33,599 nucleotides of DNA. It comes from Chitinophagia bacterium. Its GTDB lineage: Bacteria; Bacteroidota; Bacteroidia; Chitinophagales; Chitinophagaceae. Shown here piece by piece: positions 27,040-33,599 of this stretch. Below the pieces are notes generated by a model. The model worked only from the letters and a program-made list of their open reading frames with translations, did no database searches and had not been told where the DNA came from. Numbering within the stretch: the stretch's first letter is position 1; each line of letters begins with the position of its first letter. Location of the stretch: contig RFVO01000014.1 in NCBI GenBank assembly GCA_009928005.1, forward strand, positions 1 to 33,599, written 5' to 3'. Both the position numbers and the translations under genes were made by a program.

Positions 27040-27155
27040 TCCATTATTTGATTATCTTCGTAGCGGAACCTTTGACGCATTATGAATAATCTAAATACGT
27101 CATCCTAGAGTTAAAGAAGAAACGAAGCTTGCTATAGGTGACTATCAATGATTTA
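27040..27155 (+). ncRNA. Candidate structured RNA after zapA (possible 6S RNA)
   Basis: This gap has no ORF but much complementarity. TTGAT (27048-27052) can pair with ATCAA (27144-27148) as an outer stem. Within it, CTTCGT (27056-27061) can pair with ACGAAG (27122-27127). Alternatively GTCA+CCTAGAG (27099-27110) pairs with CTATAGG+TGAC (27132-27142) over 10 of 11 positions with one bulge, and TGACG (27073-27077) with CGTCA (27098-27102). A long, interrupted hairpin directly downstream of zapA is the known setting of the 6S RNA gene in several phyla. The ends are estimates, and no covariance was tested; a rny leader or zapA 3' structure is the alternative. Confidence 0.38.
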
Positions 27156-27174
27156 TAAATAATATAGGATTAAT

Positions 27175-27220
27175 GTTTTAACCTCACTAACAATGAAGTT
27201 TTAACCTCATTAACAACGAA
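27175..27220. repeat. 23-bp tandem direct repeat upstream of rny
   Basis: Two abutting 23-nt copies (27175-27197 and 27198-27220) are identical at 21 of 23 positions. Each begins GTTTTAACCTCA and ends TAACAA followed by TGAA or CGAA. The block ends 42 nt before the rny start. It could hold paired protein-binding sites or be a slippage duplication. Confidence 0.85.
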
Positions 27221-27262
27221 AAAGGGGAGTATGAATTATTTACAAACAACAAGATTTAAACA

Positions 27263-28828
27263 ATGGACCAAACCATATTATTCGTCATCATTGGAGCAGC
27301 TTCCTTATTGGGAGGCTTACTTATAGGCAAAATTGTATTTGCCCGCAATACCAAAAAACAAATTGAAGAAGCTGAAGCACAAGCTGCTAACATTTTAAAA
27401 GAAACCGAATTAAGAGCGGAGACAATTAAAAAAGAAAAGCAACTGGAAGCGAAGGAGCGTTTCGTGCAATTAAAGTCTGAATACGATCGTGACTTATTAG
27501 AGAAAAATAAAAAAATTGGAGAGGCAGAAAATAGAATTAAGCAAAAAGAAATTACGATTAATCAAAAAGAAGCTGCCATTGATAAACAAGTTAAAGATAA
27601 CGAAGCAATTAAAGAAAAATTAAATCGTGAGATTGACTTAATCAATGTAAAGCGTTCTGAATTAGAAAAACATCAAGAAGAACATATTCGTCGTTTAGAG
27701 AAGATTTCCAACCTCAGTGCAGAAGATGCCAAGCAACAACTAATTGAAAGCTTAAAACATGAGGCGCAAACTCAGGCCCTTGTTTTACAGCAAGAAATTA
27801 TTGAAGACGCCAAACAAAAAGCAAATAAAGAAGCTAGAAAAATTATCATTCAATCTATTCAAAGAACTGCTGCAGAAGTAGCCATAGAAAATACAGTGAC
27901 TGTATTTAATTTAGAATCAGATGAAATGAAAGGCCAAATTATTGGTAGAGAAGGTCGTAATATTCGTGCCATTGAGGCTGCTACTGGTGTTGATTTAATT
28001 GTTGATGATACACCTGAAGCAATTTTACTTTCTTCATTTGATCCGCTTCGTCGTGAAATTGCGCGATTAAGTTTACAACGTTTAGTAGCAGATGGACGTA
28101 TTCATCCAGCTCGTATTGAAGAGGTAGTTGAAAAAACACGCCGTCAATTAGAAGATCAGATTGCAGAAATTGGAGAGCGAACCGTTATTGAATTAGGTAT
28201 TCATGGATTACATAAAGAATTGATCAGAATTATTGGTAAAATGAGATTCCGTTCATCTTATGGCCAAAACTTATTAATGCACTCTCGTGAAACTGCTAAT
28301 TTATGTGGAATTATGGCTGCTGAATTAGGATTAAATCCAAAATTAGCGAAAAGAGCAGGTCTTTTACATGATATTGGTAAAGTGCCTGATGAAGAAACGG
28401 AATTAAGCCATGCCTTATTAGGGGCAAAATTAGCTGAGAAATATGGTGAGAATCCTGCCGTAGTGAATGCCATTGGGGCTCACCATGATGAAATGGAAAT
28501 GCAGTATGTGATTTCTCCTATCATTCAGGCTTGTGACGCAATTAGCGGAGCTAGACCAGGGGCAAGAAGAGAGATTATGCAACAATATATTCAGAGAATC
28601 AAGGACTTAGAAAACTTAGCAATGAATTACCAAGGTGTAGAAAAAGCCTATGCAATTCAAGCGGGTCGTGAGTTAAGAGTCATTGTAGAGGCTGAAAAGG
28701 TAACTGATGCTAGTTCTGATCAATTAAGCTTTGAAATAGCCCAAAAAATACAAACTGAAATGACTTACCCTGGTCAGATTAAAGTAACCGTAATTAGGGA
28801 GAAAAGGGCTGTAAACATTGCCAGATAG
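27263..28828 (+). CDS. rny: Ribonuclease Y
   Basis: A 521-residue membrane-anchored endoribonuclease. An N-terminal transmembrane helix (~4-27) is followed by a long charged coiled coil (~30-200). A KH domain has [27 protein letters not shown] (~225-250), and the HD domain has HSRETANL and LLHDIGK (the metal-binding HD pair) plus [10 protein letters not shown]. It starts bulk mRNA decay and would sit at the inner membrane. The ATG is preceded in frame by a TAA six bases upstream, which fixes the start as far as upstream extension goes. It is preceded by a possible RNA gene and a tandem repeat. I saw no exact TAnnTTTG box close to the start. Confidence 0.96.
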   Translation: MDQTILFVIIGAASLLGGLLIGKIVFARNTKKQIEEAEAQAANILKETELRAETIKKEKQLEAKERFVQLKSEYDRDLLEKNKKIGEAENRIKQKEITINQKEAAIDKQVKDNEAIKEKLNREIDLINVKRSELEKHQEEHIRRLEKISNLSAEDAKQQLIESLKHEAQTQALVLQQEIIEDAKQKANKEARKIIIQSIQRTAAEVAIENTVTVFNLESDEMKGQIIGREGRNIRAIEAATGVDLIVDDTPEAILLSSFDPLRREIARLSLQRLVADGRIHPARIEEVVEKTRRQLEDQIAEIGERTVIELGIHGLHKELIRIIGKMRFRSSYGQNLLMHSRETANLCGIMAAELGLNPKLAKRAGLLHDIGKVPDEETELSHALLGAKLAEKYGENPAVVNAIGAHHDEMEMQYVISPIIQACDAISGARPGARREIMQQYIQRIKDLENLAMNYQGVEKAYAIQAGRELRVIVEAEKVTDASSDQLSFEIAQKIQTEMTYPGQIKVTVIREKRAVNIAR

Positions 28829-28854
28829 GCGATTATTAATTTTGAATCAAATAA

Positions 28855-28886
28855 TTTGGATAATAAGGTGGGTTCTCCTACCTTTG
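28855..28886 (+). promoter_or_regulatory. Predicted rplS promoter
   Basis: A -33 TTTG (28855-28858) is separated by 20 nt from a -7 TACCTTTG (28879-28886), the Bacteroidota primary sigma consensus in both boxes and spacing. It lies 22 nt before the rplS ATG. This is one of the two best promoters in the window, and suits a highly expressed ribosomal protein gene. Confidence 0.75.
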
Positions 28887-28908
28887 CCGTCCGCAAAAAC
28901 AATGTATT

Positions 28909-29259
28909 ATGAGCGAAGCAGTAAAATTTGTACACGAGCAATTAACCGCAAAAAAAGACTATCCCGCCTTCAAAGCTGGTGATAATATTACCGTAAACTA
29001 CAAAATTGTAGAGGGTGGTAAAGAGCGTATTCAAAGTTTCCGTGGAGATGTAATTAAAACACAAGGAACAGGCGCTACTGCATCTTTCACAGTACGTAAA
29101 ATTTCTGACGGAGTAGGCGTTGAGCGTTTATTCCCTTTCTTATCACCAAATATCGATGGTATTTTGTTGAATAAGTCTGGTAAGGTAAGACGTTCTAAAT
29201 TATACTATTTGCGCGATAGAAGCGGTAAGAGTGCTCGTATTAAAGAAAAAAGATTCTAG
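28909..29259 (+). CDS. rplS: 50S ribosomal protein L19
   Basis: A 116-residue ribosomal protein, normal length for L19. FKAGDNITVNYKIVEGGKERIQSFRGDVI (~20-49), the RKISDGVGVERLFPFLSPNI core and the RRSKLYYLRDRSGKSARIKEKR tail are all classic. L19 lies at the 30S-50S interface. It is a single-gene unit here, with a consensus promoter upstream and a strong hairpin terminator 34 nt after the stop; it is not linked to rpsP/rimM/trmD as in many other bacteria, at least within this window. Confidence 0.97.
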   Translation: MSEAVKFVHEQLTAKKDYPAFKAGDNITVNYKIVEGGKERIQSFRGDVIKTQGTGATASFTVRKISDGVGVERLFPFLSPNIDGILLNKSGKVRRSKLYYLRDRSGKSARIKEKRF

Positions 29260-29290
29260 TAATACCTGGAGTAATACTAGTAAACTATAT

Positions 29291-29325
29291 AAGCCCCGTT
29301 CTCATAACCATGAAACGGGGTTTTT
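29291..29325 (+). terminator. Rho-independent terminator of rplS
   Basis: CCCCGTT (29294-29300) pairs with AACGGGG (29314-29320) around a 13-nt loop, extended outward by weak A-T/G-T pairs, and is followed by TTTTT (29321-29325). It is the only unmistakable intrinsic terminator in the window. Confidence 0.92.
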
Positions 29326-29401
29326 CATTGGTGTAATTCATAAAAAATAGTGCTTTTCTATTTTATAATTACCTTACCTTTAAACTTCTAAATTCAACAT
29401 T

Positions 29402-29590
29402 ATGGGCAACTTAGGATTTCAAGAATTATTAATTATTGGTGTGGTTATTTTAGTAATGTTTGGCGGACGTAAAATTCCTGAATTCATGCGTGGATTAGGA
29501 AAAGGTATTCGCGAATTCAACGATGCTAAAAACAACGTAAAAAAAGAGATTGAAGAAGGAATTAAAGAAAAAGACGAAAAAGCTTCTTAG
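29402..29590 (+). CDS. tatA: Twin-arginine translocase subunit TatA/TatE family
   Basis: A 62-residue protein. MGNLGFQELLIIGVVILVMF is the short N-terminal transmembrane helix, then the FGGRKIPEFMRGLGKGIREF hinge and amphipathic helix, and a charged tail (KKEIEEGIKEKDEKAS). TatA oligomers form the passage for folded proteins exported by the Tat system; TatC is not in this window. A TACCTTTA box (7 of 8 to the -7 consensus) sits at 29375-29382, 19 nt before the ATG. It is followed by gatA after 87 nt on the same strand. Confidence 0.93.
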   Translation: MGNLGFQELLIIGVVILVMFGGRKIPEFMRGLGKGIREFNDAKNNVKKEIEEGIKEKDEKAS

Positions 29591-29677
29591 TTTTTGTTCT
29601 TTATTTTTATAGTTCGTTTTCAAATTTTCATAAAGACATCTGTCTATTCAATTTTTTATCCTTTAATTAAATAGCCT

Positions 29678-31132
29678 TTGTTTCGGTTTACTTCCATCAA
29701 AGACTACCAAGCTGCATTAAATGCAGAGCACACAACTTGCATCCAAGCGGTAAAATATTACTTGGATCAAATTGCCGCACATGAAAATTTAAATGCTTAT
29801 TTAGAAGTATTTTCTGAAGAAGCCTTGCATCGAGCAGCAATATTAGATCTAGAAAGAAAGCAAGAAAAAAGGCTAGGGAAGTTACATGGTGTTATTATAG
29901 GGATCAAGGATGTACTTTCTTATAAAGGGCATAGATTAACTGCTGCATCTAAAATATTAGAAAATTATACTGCTGTTTATACAGCTACCGCCGTTCAAAA
30001 ATTAGTCGACGAAGGAGCCATTATTATTGGACGCCAAAACTGTGATGAATTTGCCATGGGTAGTAGCAATGAAAATTCTGCTTACGGGCCTGTAAAAAAT
30101 GCAATTGATTTTACTAAAGTACCTGGTGGATCTTCTGGAGGATCAGCTGTTGCAGTGCAAGCTAATTTGTCTATGATAAGTATTGGATCTGATACAGGTG
30201 GTTCAGTTAGACAACCTGCAGACTTTTGCGGTGTGGTGGGATTAAAACCAAGCTATGGTCGAATTTCTCGTTATGGTTTAATTGCCTATGCTTCTTCCTT
30301 TGATCAAATTGGTATTTTTTCAAAAACTATTGAAGATGCTGCCCTTGTTTTAGAAGTGATGGCTGGTGAAGACAATTTTGATAGTACGGTTTCTAGCAAA
30401 CCTGTTCCCGCTTATAGCAAAGAATTAGAAAGTGATGAAATTGAAAATGGGGCTAGTCCTAGAAGAATTGCTTATTTTAAAGAAACACTTTTTCATCCGG
30501 GACTAGATGCAGAAATTAAAACAAAAATTGAAAACTATTTAAATGAATTGAAGAATAGGGGATATCTAGTTGAAGCTATCGATTTCTCTTTGTTATCTTA
30601 TTTAGTACCCACTTATTATGTACTCACTACTGCAGAGGCTTCCAGTAATTTATCAAGGTTTGATGGCATCAAGTTTGGACATAGAACTAAGGAAAGTATA
30701 GTAGACTTAAATGATTTATATCAAAAAACAAGAACAGAAGGTTTCGGCGAAGAAGTGCAAAGAAGAATTTTACTGGGTAGTTTTGTTTTAAGCGCTGGTT
30801 ATTTTGACGCTTATTTTACAAAGGCGCAACAAGTAAGACAAAAATTAGTAGACTTAACAAAAACTGTGTTTTCAAAATATGATTTTATTGTATCACCGAC
30901 TGTGCCCACAACAGCCTTTGGTATTGGAGAGAATAACCATTCAGCAACTGAAATGTTTTTAGCAGATATCTATACAGTATATGCAAATTTAGTTGGCATC
31001 CCTGCCATATCTATTCCCTTATTTACACACAGTAATGGATTGCCTTTTGGCTTACAAGTAATGAGTGCTAGTTTTAATGAATTAAGTTTATTAAGCTTTT
31101 CGAAAGAGCAGATGGCCTCTACTAAAAACTAG
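29678..31132 (+). CDS. gatA: Asp-tRNA(Asn)/Glu-tRNA(Gln) amidotransferase subunit A
   Basis: A 484-residue amidase-signature enzyme. The Ser-cisSer-Lys triad is K77 (GIKD), S152 (PGGSSGGSA) and S176 (DTGGSVRQPA), offset by two from well-studied GatA proteins. GRQNCDEFAMGSSNENSAYG and GVVGLKPSYGRISRYGL are intact. It releases ammonia from glutamine for transamidation of misacylated tRNA, with GatB and GatC, which are elsewhere. The start codon is TTG (29678): a TAG codon in frame lies at 29672-29674 and the resulting MFRFTSIKDYQ matches the usual GatA N-terminus, while the next Met codon is far inside. It converges on the acidic protein gene with 9 nt between. Confidence 0.95.
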   Translation: MFRFTSIKDYQAALNAEHTTCIQAVKYYLDQIAAHENLNAYLEVFSEEALHRAAILDLERKQEKRLGKLHGVIIGIKDVLSYKGHRLTAASKILENYTAVYTATAVQKLVDEGAIIIGRQNCDEFAMGSSNENSAYGPVKNAIDFTKVPGGSSGGSAVAVQANLSMISIGSDTGGSVRQPADFCGVVGLKPSYGRISRYGLIAYASSFDQIGIFSKTIEDAALVLEVMAGEDNFDSTVSSKPVPAYSKELESDEIENGASPRRIAYFKETLFHPGLDAEIKTKIENYLNELKNRGYLVEAIDFSLLSYLVPTYYVLTTAEASSNLSRFDGIKFGHRTKESIVDLNDLYQKTRTEGFGEEVQRRILLGSFVLSAGYFDAYFTKAQQVRQKLVDLTKTVFSKYDFIVSPTVPTTAFGIGENNHSATEMFLADIYTVYANLVGIPAISIPLFTHSNGLPFGLQVMSASFNELSLLSFSKEQMASTKN

Positions 31133-31141
31133 CTTACTGTT

Positions 31142-31480
31142 TTAAAAATCGTCTTCTAATTCATCTTTATCGTCAAATAAATCATCGTCGTCTAAGTCCT
31201 TGAAATCTTCATTCAGAGAAAAATCTTCATCGTCATCTTGTGGCTTAAATTTACCCGGTTTTTTTGAAGATTTTTTAGGCAGATCAAATTCTTCGAAGTC
31301 GGGATCCCAACTTGAATCGTCTTCAGCTTTTTCCCAATCATCATTCATGTCCTCTTCATCATCAAAGTCATCTTCATCTATGTCTTTTTTCTTCGCAGCT
31401 GATTTACTTGCTTTGTCTGCTTTACCTACACTATTTTTTGGTGTAGCAGTCTTTTTTTCTTTGATAGTTTTTAATGCCAT
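31142..31480 (-). CDS. Highly acidic low-complexity protein
   Basis: A 112-residue protein I cannot assign to a family. The first ~34 residues are Lys/Ala/Ser/Thr-rich and basic; the rest is dominated by Asp and Glu in clusters (IDEDDFDDEEDMNDDWEK, then NEDFKDLDDDDLFDDK near the end), with two Trp and few hydrophobic residues. It looks intrinsically disordered, with a charge split of basic head and acidic tail, reminiscent in composition only of RNA polymerase delta or nucleic-acid-mimic proteins. A strong consensus promoter directly precedes it, and the ATG is 9 nt after the -7 box, so it is very likely a real gene. It lies between gatA (convergent) and purA. Confidence 0.78.
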   Translation of the reverse strand: MALKTIKEKKTATPKNSVGKADKASKSAAKKKDIDEDDFDDEEDMNDDWEKAEDDSSWDPDFEEFDLPKKSSKKPGKFKPQDDDEDFSLNEDFKDLDDDDLFDDKDELEDDF

Positions 31481-31489
31481 ATTTAATTA

Positions 31490-31520
31490 CAAAATTAACA
31501 ATGTAAAATTTCAACTCAAA
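31490..31520 (-). promoter_or_regulatory. Predicted promoter of the acidic protein gene
   Basis: On the minus strand, a -33 TTTG (31520-31517), a 19-nt spacer and a -7 TAATTTTG (31497-31490) match both consensus boxes. The -7 box ends 9 nt before the ATG, predicting a leader of only a few nucleotides or none. Confidence 0.7.
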
Positions 31521-31600
31521 ATTGTATTTACCAAAAAAAATTGCCCTTTTTTTAAAAAAATTAATGAATTAAATCCTACCTCATTTAAATATAAAATCTT

Positions 31601-32863
31601 TTAAACATGAACTATCTGATCTCTACCTGGTCCGTTGGAAACATATTTTACCGGAACGCCTAAGTACTTATTAATAAAGTCTATATAAGTTTTCATTGTA
31701 GCAGGTAATTCTTTCTCACCCTTCATTTTAGTAGTATCTACATTCCATCCCTGCATTTTCTTGAAAATAGGGATAACTGGAGTACCTACTAGTTGAAATG
31801 GAACATAATCTATCTCTTTACCTTCCATTTTATATGCGATACCTAGTTCCAATTCTTTAAAAGTATCTAAAATATCGGCCTTGGTCATTATAATTTGTGT
31901 TACACCATTGATCATGCAAGTATATTTAAGGGCCACTAGGTCAATCCATCCACATCTTCTAGGCCTGCCTGTAGTCGCTCCAAATTCGCTACCCAGTTTT
32001 CTTAATTCTTCTCCAATCTCATTGTGTAATTCGGTAGGAAAAGGACCGCTTCCTACTCGTGTACAATAAGCCTTTGTAATACCTAATACCTCATTAATTA
32101 ATTTAGGTGCAATACCCAAGCCTGTACATACACCAGCTGAAATAGTATTAGAAGAAGTCACAAAAGGGAAGGTGCCAAAGTCAATGTCTAACATTGAACC
32201 TTGCGCTCCTTCGGCTAGTACTTTTTTGCCTTTTGAAATTTGATCGTTAATAAAATATTCGCAATTAATTATATTCATTGTTTTTAGAAACTCTAAAGCT
32301 TCAAAAAACTCATTTTCCATTTCACTAATATCTTCATTAAAATTAAAGCTATCTAAAATTTTCTGATGCTTCATTCTTAAAGTAATATACTTACTAATGA
32401 AGTTCTTATTTAATAAGTCGCCTACCCTTAAAGCATTACGACCGGTCTTATCCATATAGGCTGGGCCTATTCCTTTTAAGGTGGACCCAATTTTACTCTC
32501 GCCTTTAGCTAGTTCTGATGCCTTGTCTAAAGCACGGTGGGTAGGAATAATAATATTAGTTCTTTCAGAGATAAATAAATTCTTTTTTACATCTACACCC
32601 ATGCTAGCTACCGCATCGCATTCTTTTTTTAATGTAACGGGGTCTAATACCACACCATTACCTATAATATTAATTTTGTCCTGGTGAAATATACCAGAAG
32701 GTATTTGATGTAAAACCATTTTAGTGCCATTCACATATAAAGTATGACCTGCATTCGGGCCACCTTGAAAACGCGCAATGATATCGTAGTGAGGAGCGAA
32801 ATAATCTACAATTTTTCCTTTTCCTTCATCGCCCCATTGGAGGCCTAAAATTACATCTACCAT
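31601..32863 (-). CDS. purA: Adenylosuccinate synthase
   Basis: A 420-residue enzyme that joins IMP and aspartate with GTP to make adenylosuccinate, the first committed step to AMP. The N-terminus MVDVILGLQWGDEGKGKIVD has the GDEGKGK P-loop with catalytic D12, and NAGHT carries the catalytic His40. GIGPAYMDKTGR, EGAQGSMLDIDFGTFPFVTSSNT, TRVGSGPFPTE, GATTGRPRRCGWIDLV and the C-terminal SNGPGRDQ guanine-binding motif are intact. Length is normal. A TATTTTTG box lies upstream at 32890-32883, and the spoT-like gene upstream is co-directional (78-nt gap). Confidence 0.97.
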   Translation of the reverse strand: MVDVILGLQWGDEGKGKIVDYFAPHYDIIARFQGGPNAGHTLYVNGTKMVLHQIPSGIFHQDKINIIGNGVVLDPVTLKKECDAVASMGVDVKKNLFISERTNIIIPTHRALDKASELAKGESKIGSTLKGIGPAYMDKTGRNALRVGDLLNKNFISKYITLRMKHQKILDSFNFNEDISEMENEFFEALEFLKTMNIINCEYFINDQISKGKKVLAEGAQGSMLDIDFGTFPFVTSSNTISAGVCTGLGIAPKLINEVLGITKAYCTRVGSGPFPTELHNEIGEELRKLGSEFGATTGRPRRCGWIDLVALKYTCMINGVTQIIMTKADILDTFKELELGIAYKMEGKEIDYVPFQLVGTPVIPIFKKMQGWNVDTTKMKGEKELPATMKTYIDFINKYLGVPVKYVSNGPGRDQIVHV

Positions 32864-32882
32864 ATTTGAGTATTTGAGAGAG

Positions 32883-32890
32883 CAAAAATA
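32883..32890 (-). promoter_or_regulatory. Predicted -7 box of purA
   Basis: The minus strand reads TATTTTTG, an exact TAnnTTTG match 19 nt before the purA ATG, between purA and the upstream spoT-like gene. No -33 TTTG at the expected spacing. Confidence 0.45.
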
Positions 32891-32941
32891 AGTCTTGGCA
32901 AGTTTATTACCTATTTAAACCCAAAATAATTAGCTCAACTT

Positions 32942-33599
32942 TTACACAGTCTCGGTGTCAAATCGCATAACTTGTTGAATACCGTTCAATGACTTAATTC
33001 TAGTCACTAATTCCTCTAATTCATCTTTATCGTGGACGTAAACTTTAATAGTACCCTTAAATAAACCTTCCGTTGATTCAATCGTGAGTGCGGCTATATT
33101 AATTTTCAACTCCCCACTAATAATATTGGTAATTTTATTCACCACCCCAACATCGTCAAGGCCAATAATGCTAAGGCCTGTTAGGAAAGAGATCTCTTTA
33201 TTTTTAGCCCACTTGGTTTTTACAACTCTATGACCATAATTCGCCAAAAGTTGGGTGGCATTAGGACAGTTGTTACGATGAATTATTAAACCCTTGCCTG
33301 TACTTACAAATCCAAAAACATCGTCACCTGGAATTGGGTTGCAACATTTACCTAATGTGTATTTGATTTTATCACTGGATTCTCCAAAAATAATTAACTC
33401 AGAGTCCTTTTTAGAAGCAGCTTTAAGGGTGGTGTTTTCCAAGTTTATTTCAGTACTTAAATTCACTGGCTTAGGCGCTTCAATTTTATCTCCAATAACT
33501 TGAAATAATTTTAATTCTTTTAAGTCAATAGCTTTAGTGGCTATTTTAAATAAAAGATCTAGTTGGCTCGATAATTTATAATAAAACATTACTTGGTCT
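32942..33599 (-). CDS. RelA/SpoT-family (p)ppGpp synthetase/hydrolase, C-terminal part
   Basis: The frame is open to the window edge, so only the last ~219 residues are visible; the Met at 33589 is internal. The segment has the RelA/SpoT RIS zinc-finger-like region (GKCCNPIPGDDVFGFVSTGKGLIIHRNNCPNA) followed by a C-terminal ACT domain (GLSIIGLDDVGVVNKITNIISGELKINIAAL to the end, about 75 residues). These regulatory domains sense ribosome or acyl-carrier signals and control alarmone synthesis and hydrolysis in the N-terminal half, which lies outside the window. Whether this is a bifunctional SpoT/Rel or a RelA cannot be told from here. Confidence 0.92.
   Translation of the reverse strand, partial: DQVMFYYKLSSQLDLLFKIATKAIDLKELKLFQVIGDKIEAPKPVNLSTEINLENTTLKAASKKDSELIIFGESSDKIKYTLGKCCNPIPGDDVFGFVSTGKGLIIHRNNCPNATQLLANYGHRVVKTKWAKNKEISFLTGLSIIGLDDVGVVNKITNIISGELKINIAALTIESTEGLFKGTIKVYVHDKDELEELVTRIKSLNGIQQVMRFDTETV

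Noticed and set aside
31200-31604. A 134-codon Ser-rich frame on the + strand
   Set aside because: It is the antisense reading of the acidic gene: runs of Asp/Glu codons read as Ser-type codons on the other strand. The minus-strand gene has a consensus promoter; this frame has none.
1-33599. CRISPR arrays, insertion sequences, prophage genes, tRNA or rRNA genes, inteins
   Set aside because: Looked for on both strands; no spaced repeats, transposases, cloverleaf-like ends or intein splice motifs were recognised. Small RNAs without strong structure could be missed by eye.

Overview
The window comes from an AT-rich chromosome of the phylum Bacteroidota, most likely a chitinophagaceae-like lineage (order-level placement is an inference). 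The evidence is a complete gldKLMN cluster (core of the type IX secretion/gliding machinery), lineage-typical families (DUF4271 next to hemD, PF14376 haem-binding protein), promoter boxes matching the Bacteroidota sigma-A consensus (TTTG, about 19-20 nt, TAnnTTTG), and no obvious Shine-Dalgarno sequences before most starts. The content is core and housekeeping. I saw no insertion sequence, prophage, CRISPR array, tRNA or rRNA, and no gene-free stretch reaches 300 bases (the longest is 27007-27262, 256 nt).

Layout. 1-435 is the 3' end of gpsA. 456-1583 (-) is hemW, divergent from a + strand run of a DUF4271 membrane protein, a uroporphyrinogen-III synthase (hemD) and a YyaL-type thioredoxin/epimerase-fold protein (1654-5527). 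5674-10366 holds gldK, gldL, gldM and gldN: periplasmic ring components (K, N) and the proton-driven inner-membrane motor (L, M). uvrC (-) meets gldN tail to tail and is divergent from a DUF2721 membrane protein. An MsbA-like ABC exporter (-) and a YkuK-type RNase H-fold protein (+) follow. 15082-16238 (-) is a haem-binding protein followed by the ribosome-assembly GTPase engB, then gpmI (-), an SUI1-like factor (+) and dnaX (-). 20293-23779 (-) is a tight run dnaB > rsmE > GNAT-like protein.

From 23980 the + strand carries pheT, a small coiled-coil protein, zapA, a noncoding gap with RNA-like pairing (candidate 6S RNA) and a tandem repeat, rny, rplS with a clear terminator, tatA and gatA. 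The right end (-) holds an acidic small protein, purA and the C-terminal part of a RelA/SpoT-type enzyme that runs off the window.

Gene packing is tight: all six convergent pairs are separated by 20 nt or less, and two share overlapping stop codons. Several promoters place the -7 box only 4-9 nt from the start codon, which predicts leaderless or nearly leaderless mRNAs. The most interesting points are a GldK with no lipobox, the zapA-rny gap with its RNA structure and 23-bp tandem repeat, and the back-to-back uvrC/DUF2721 promoters. I did not find a convincing wholly new multi-gene system.
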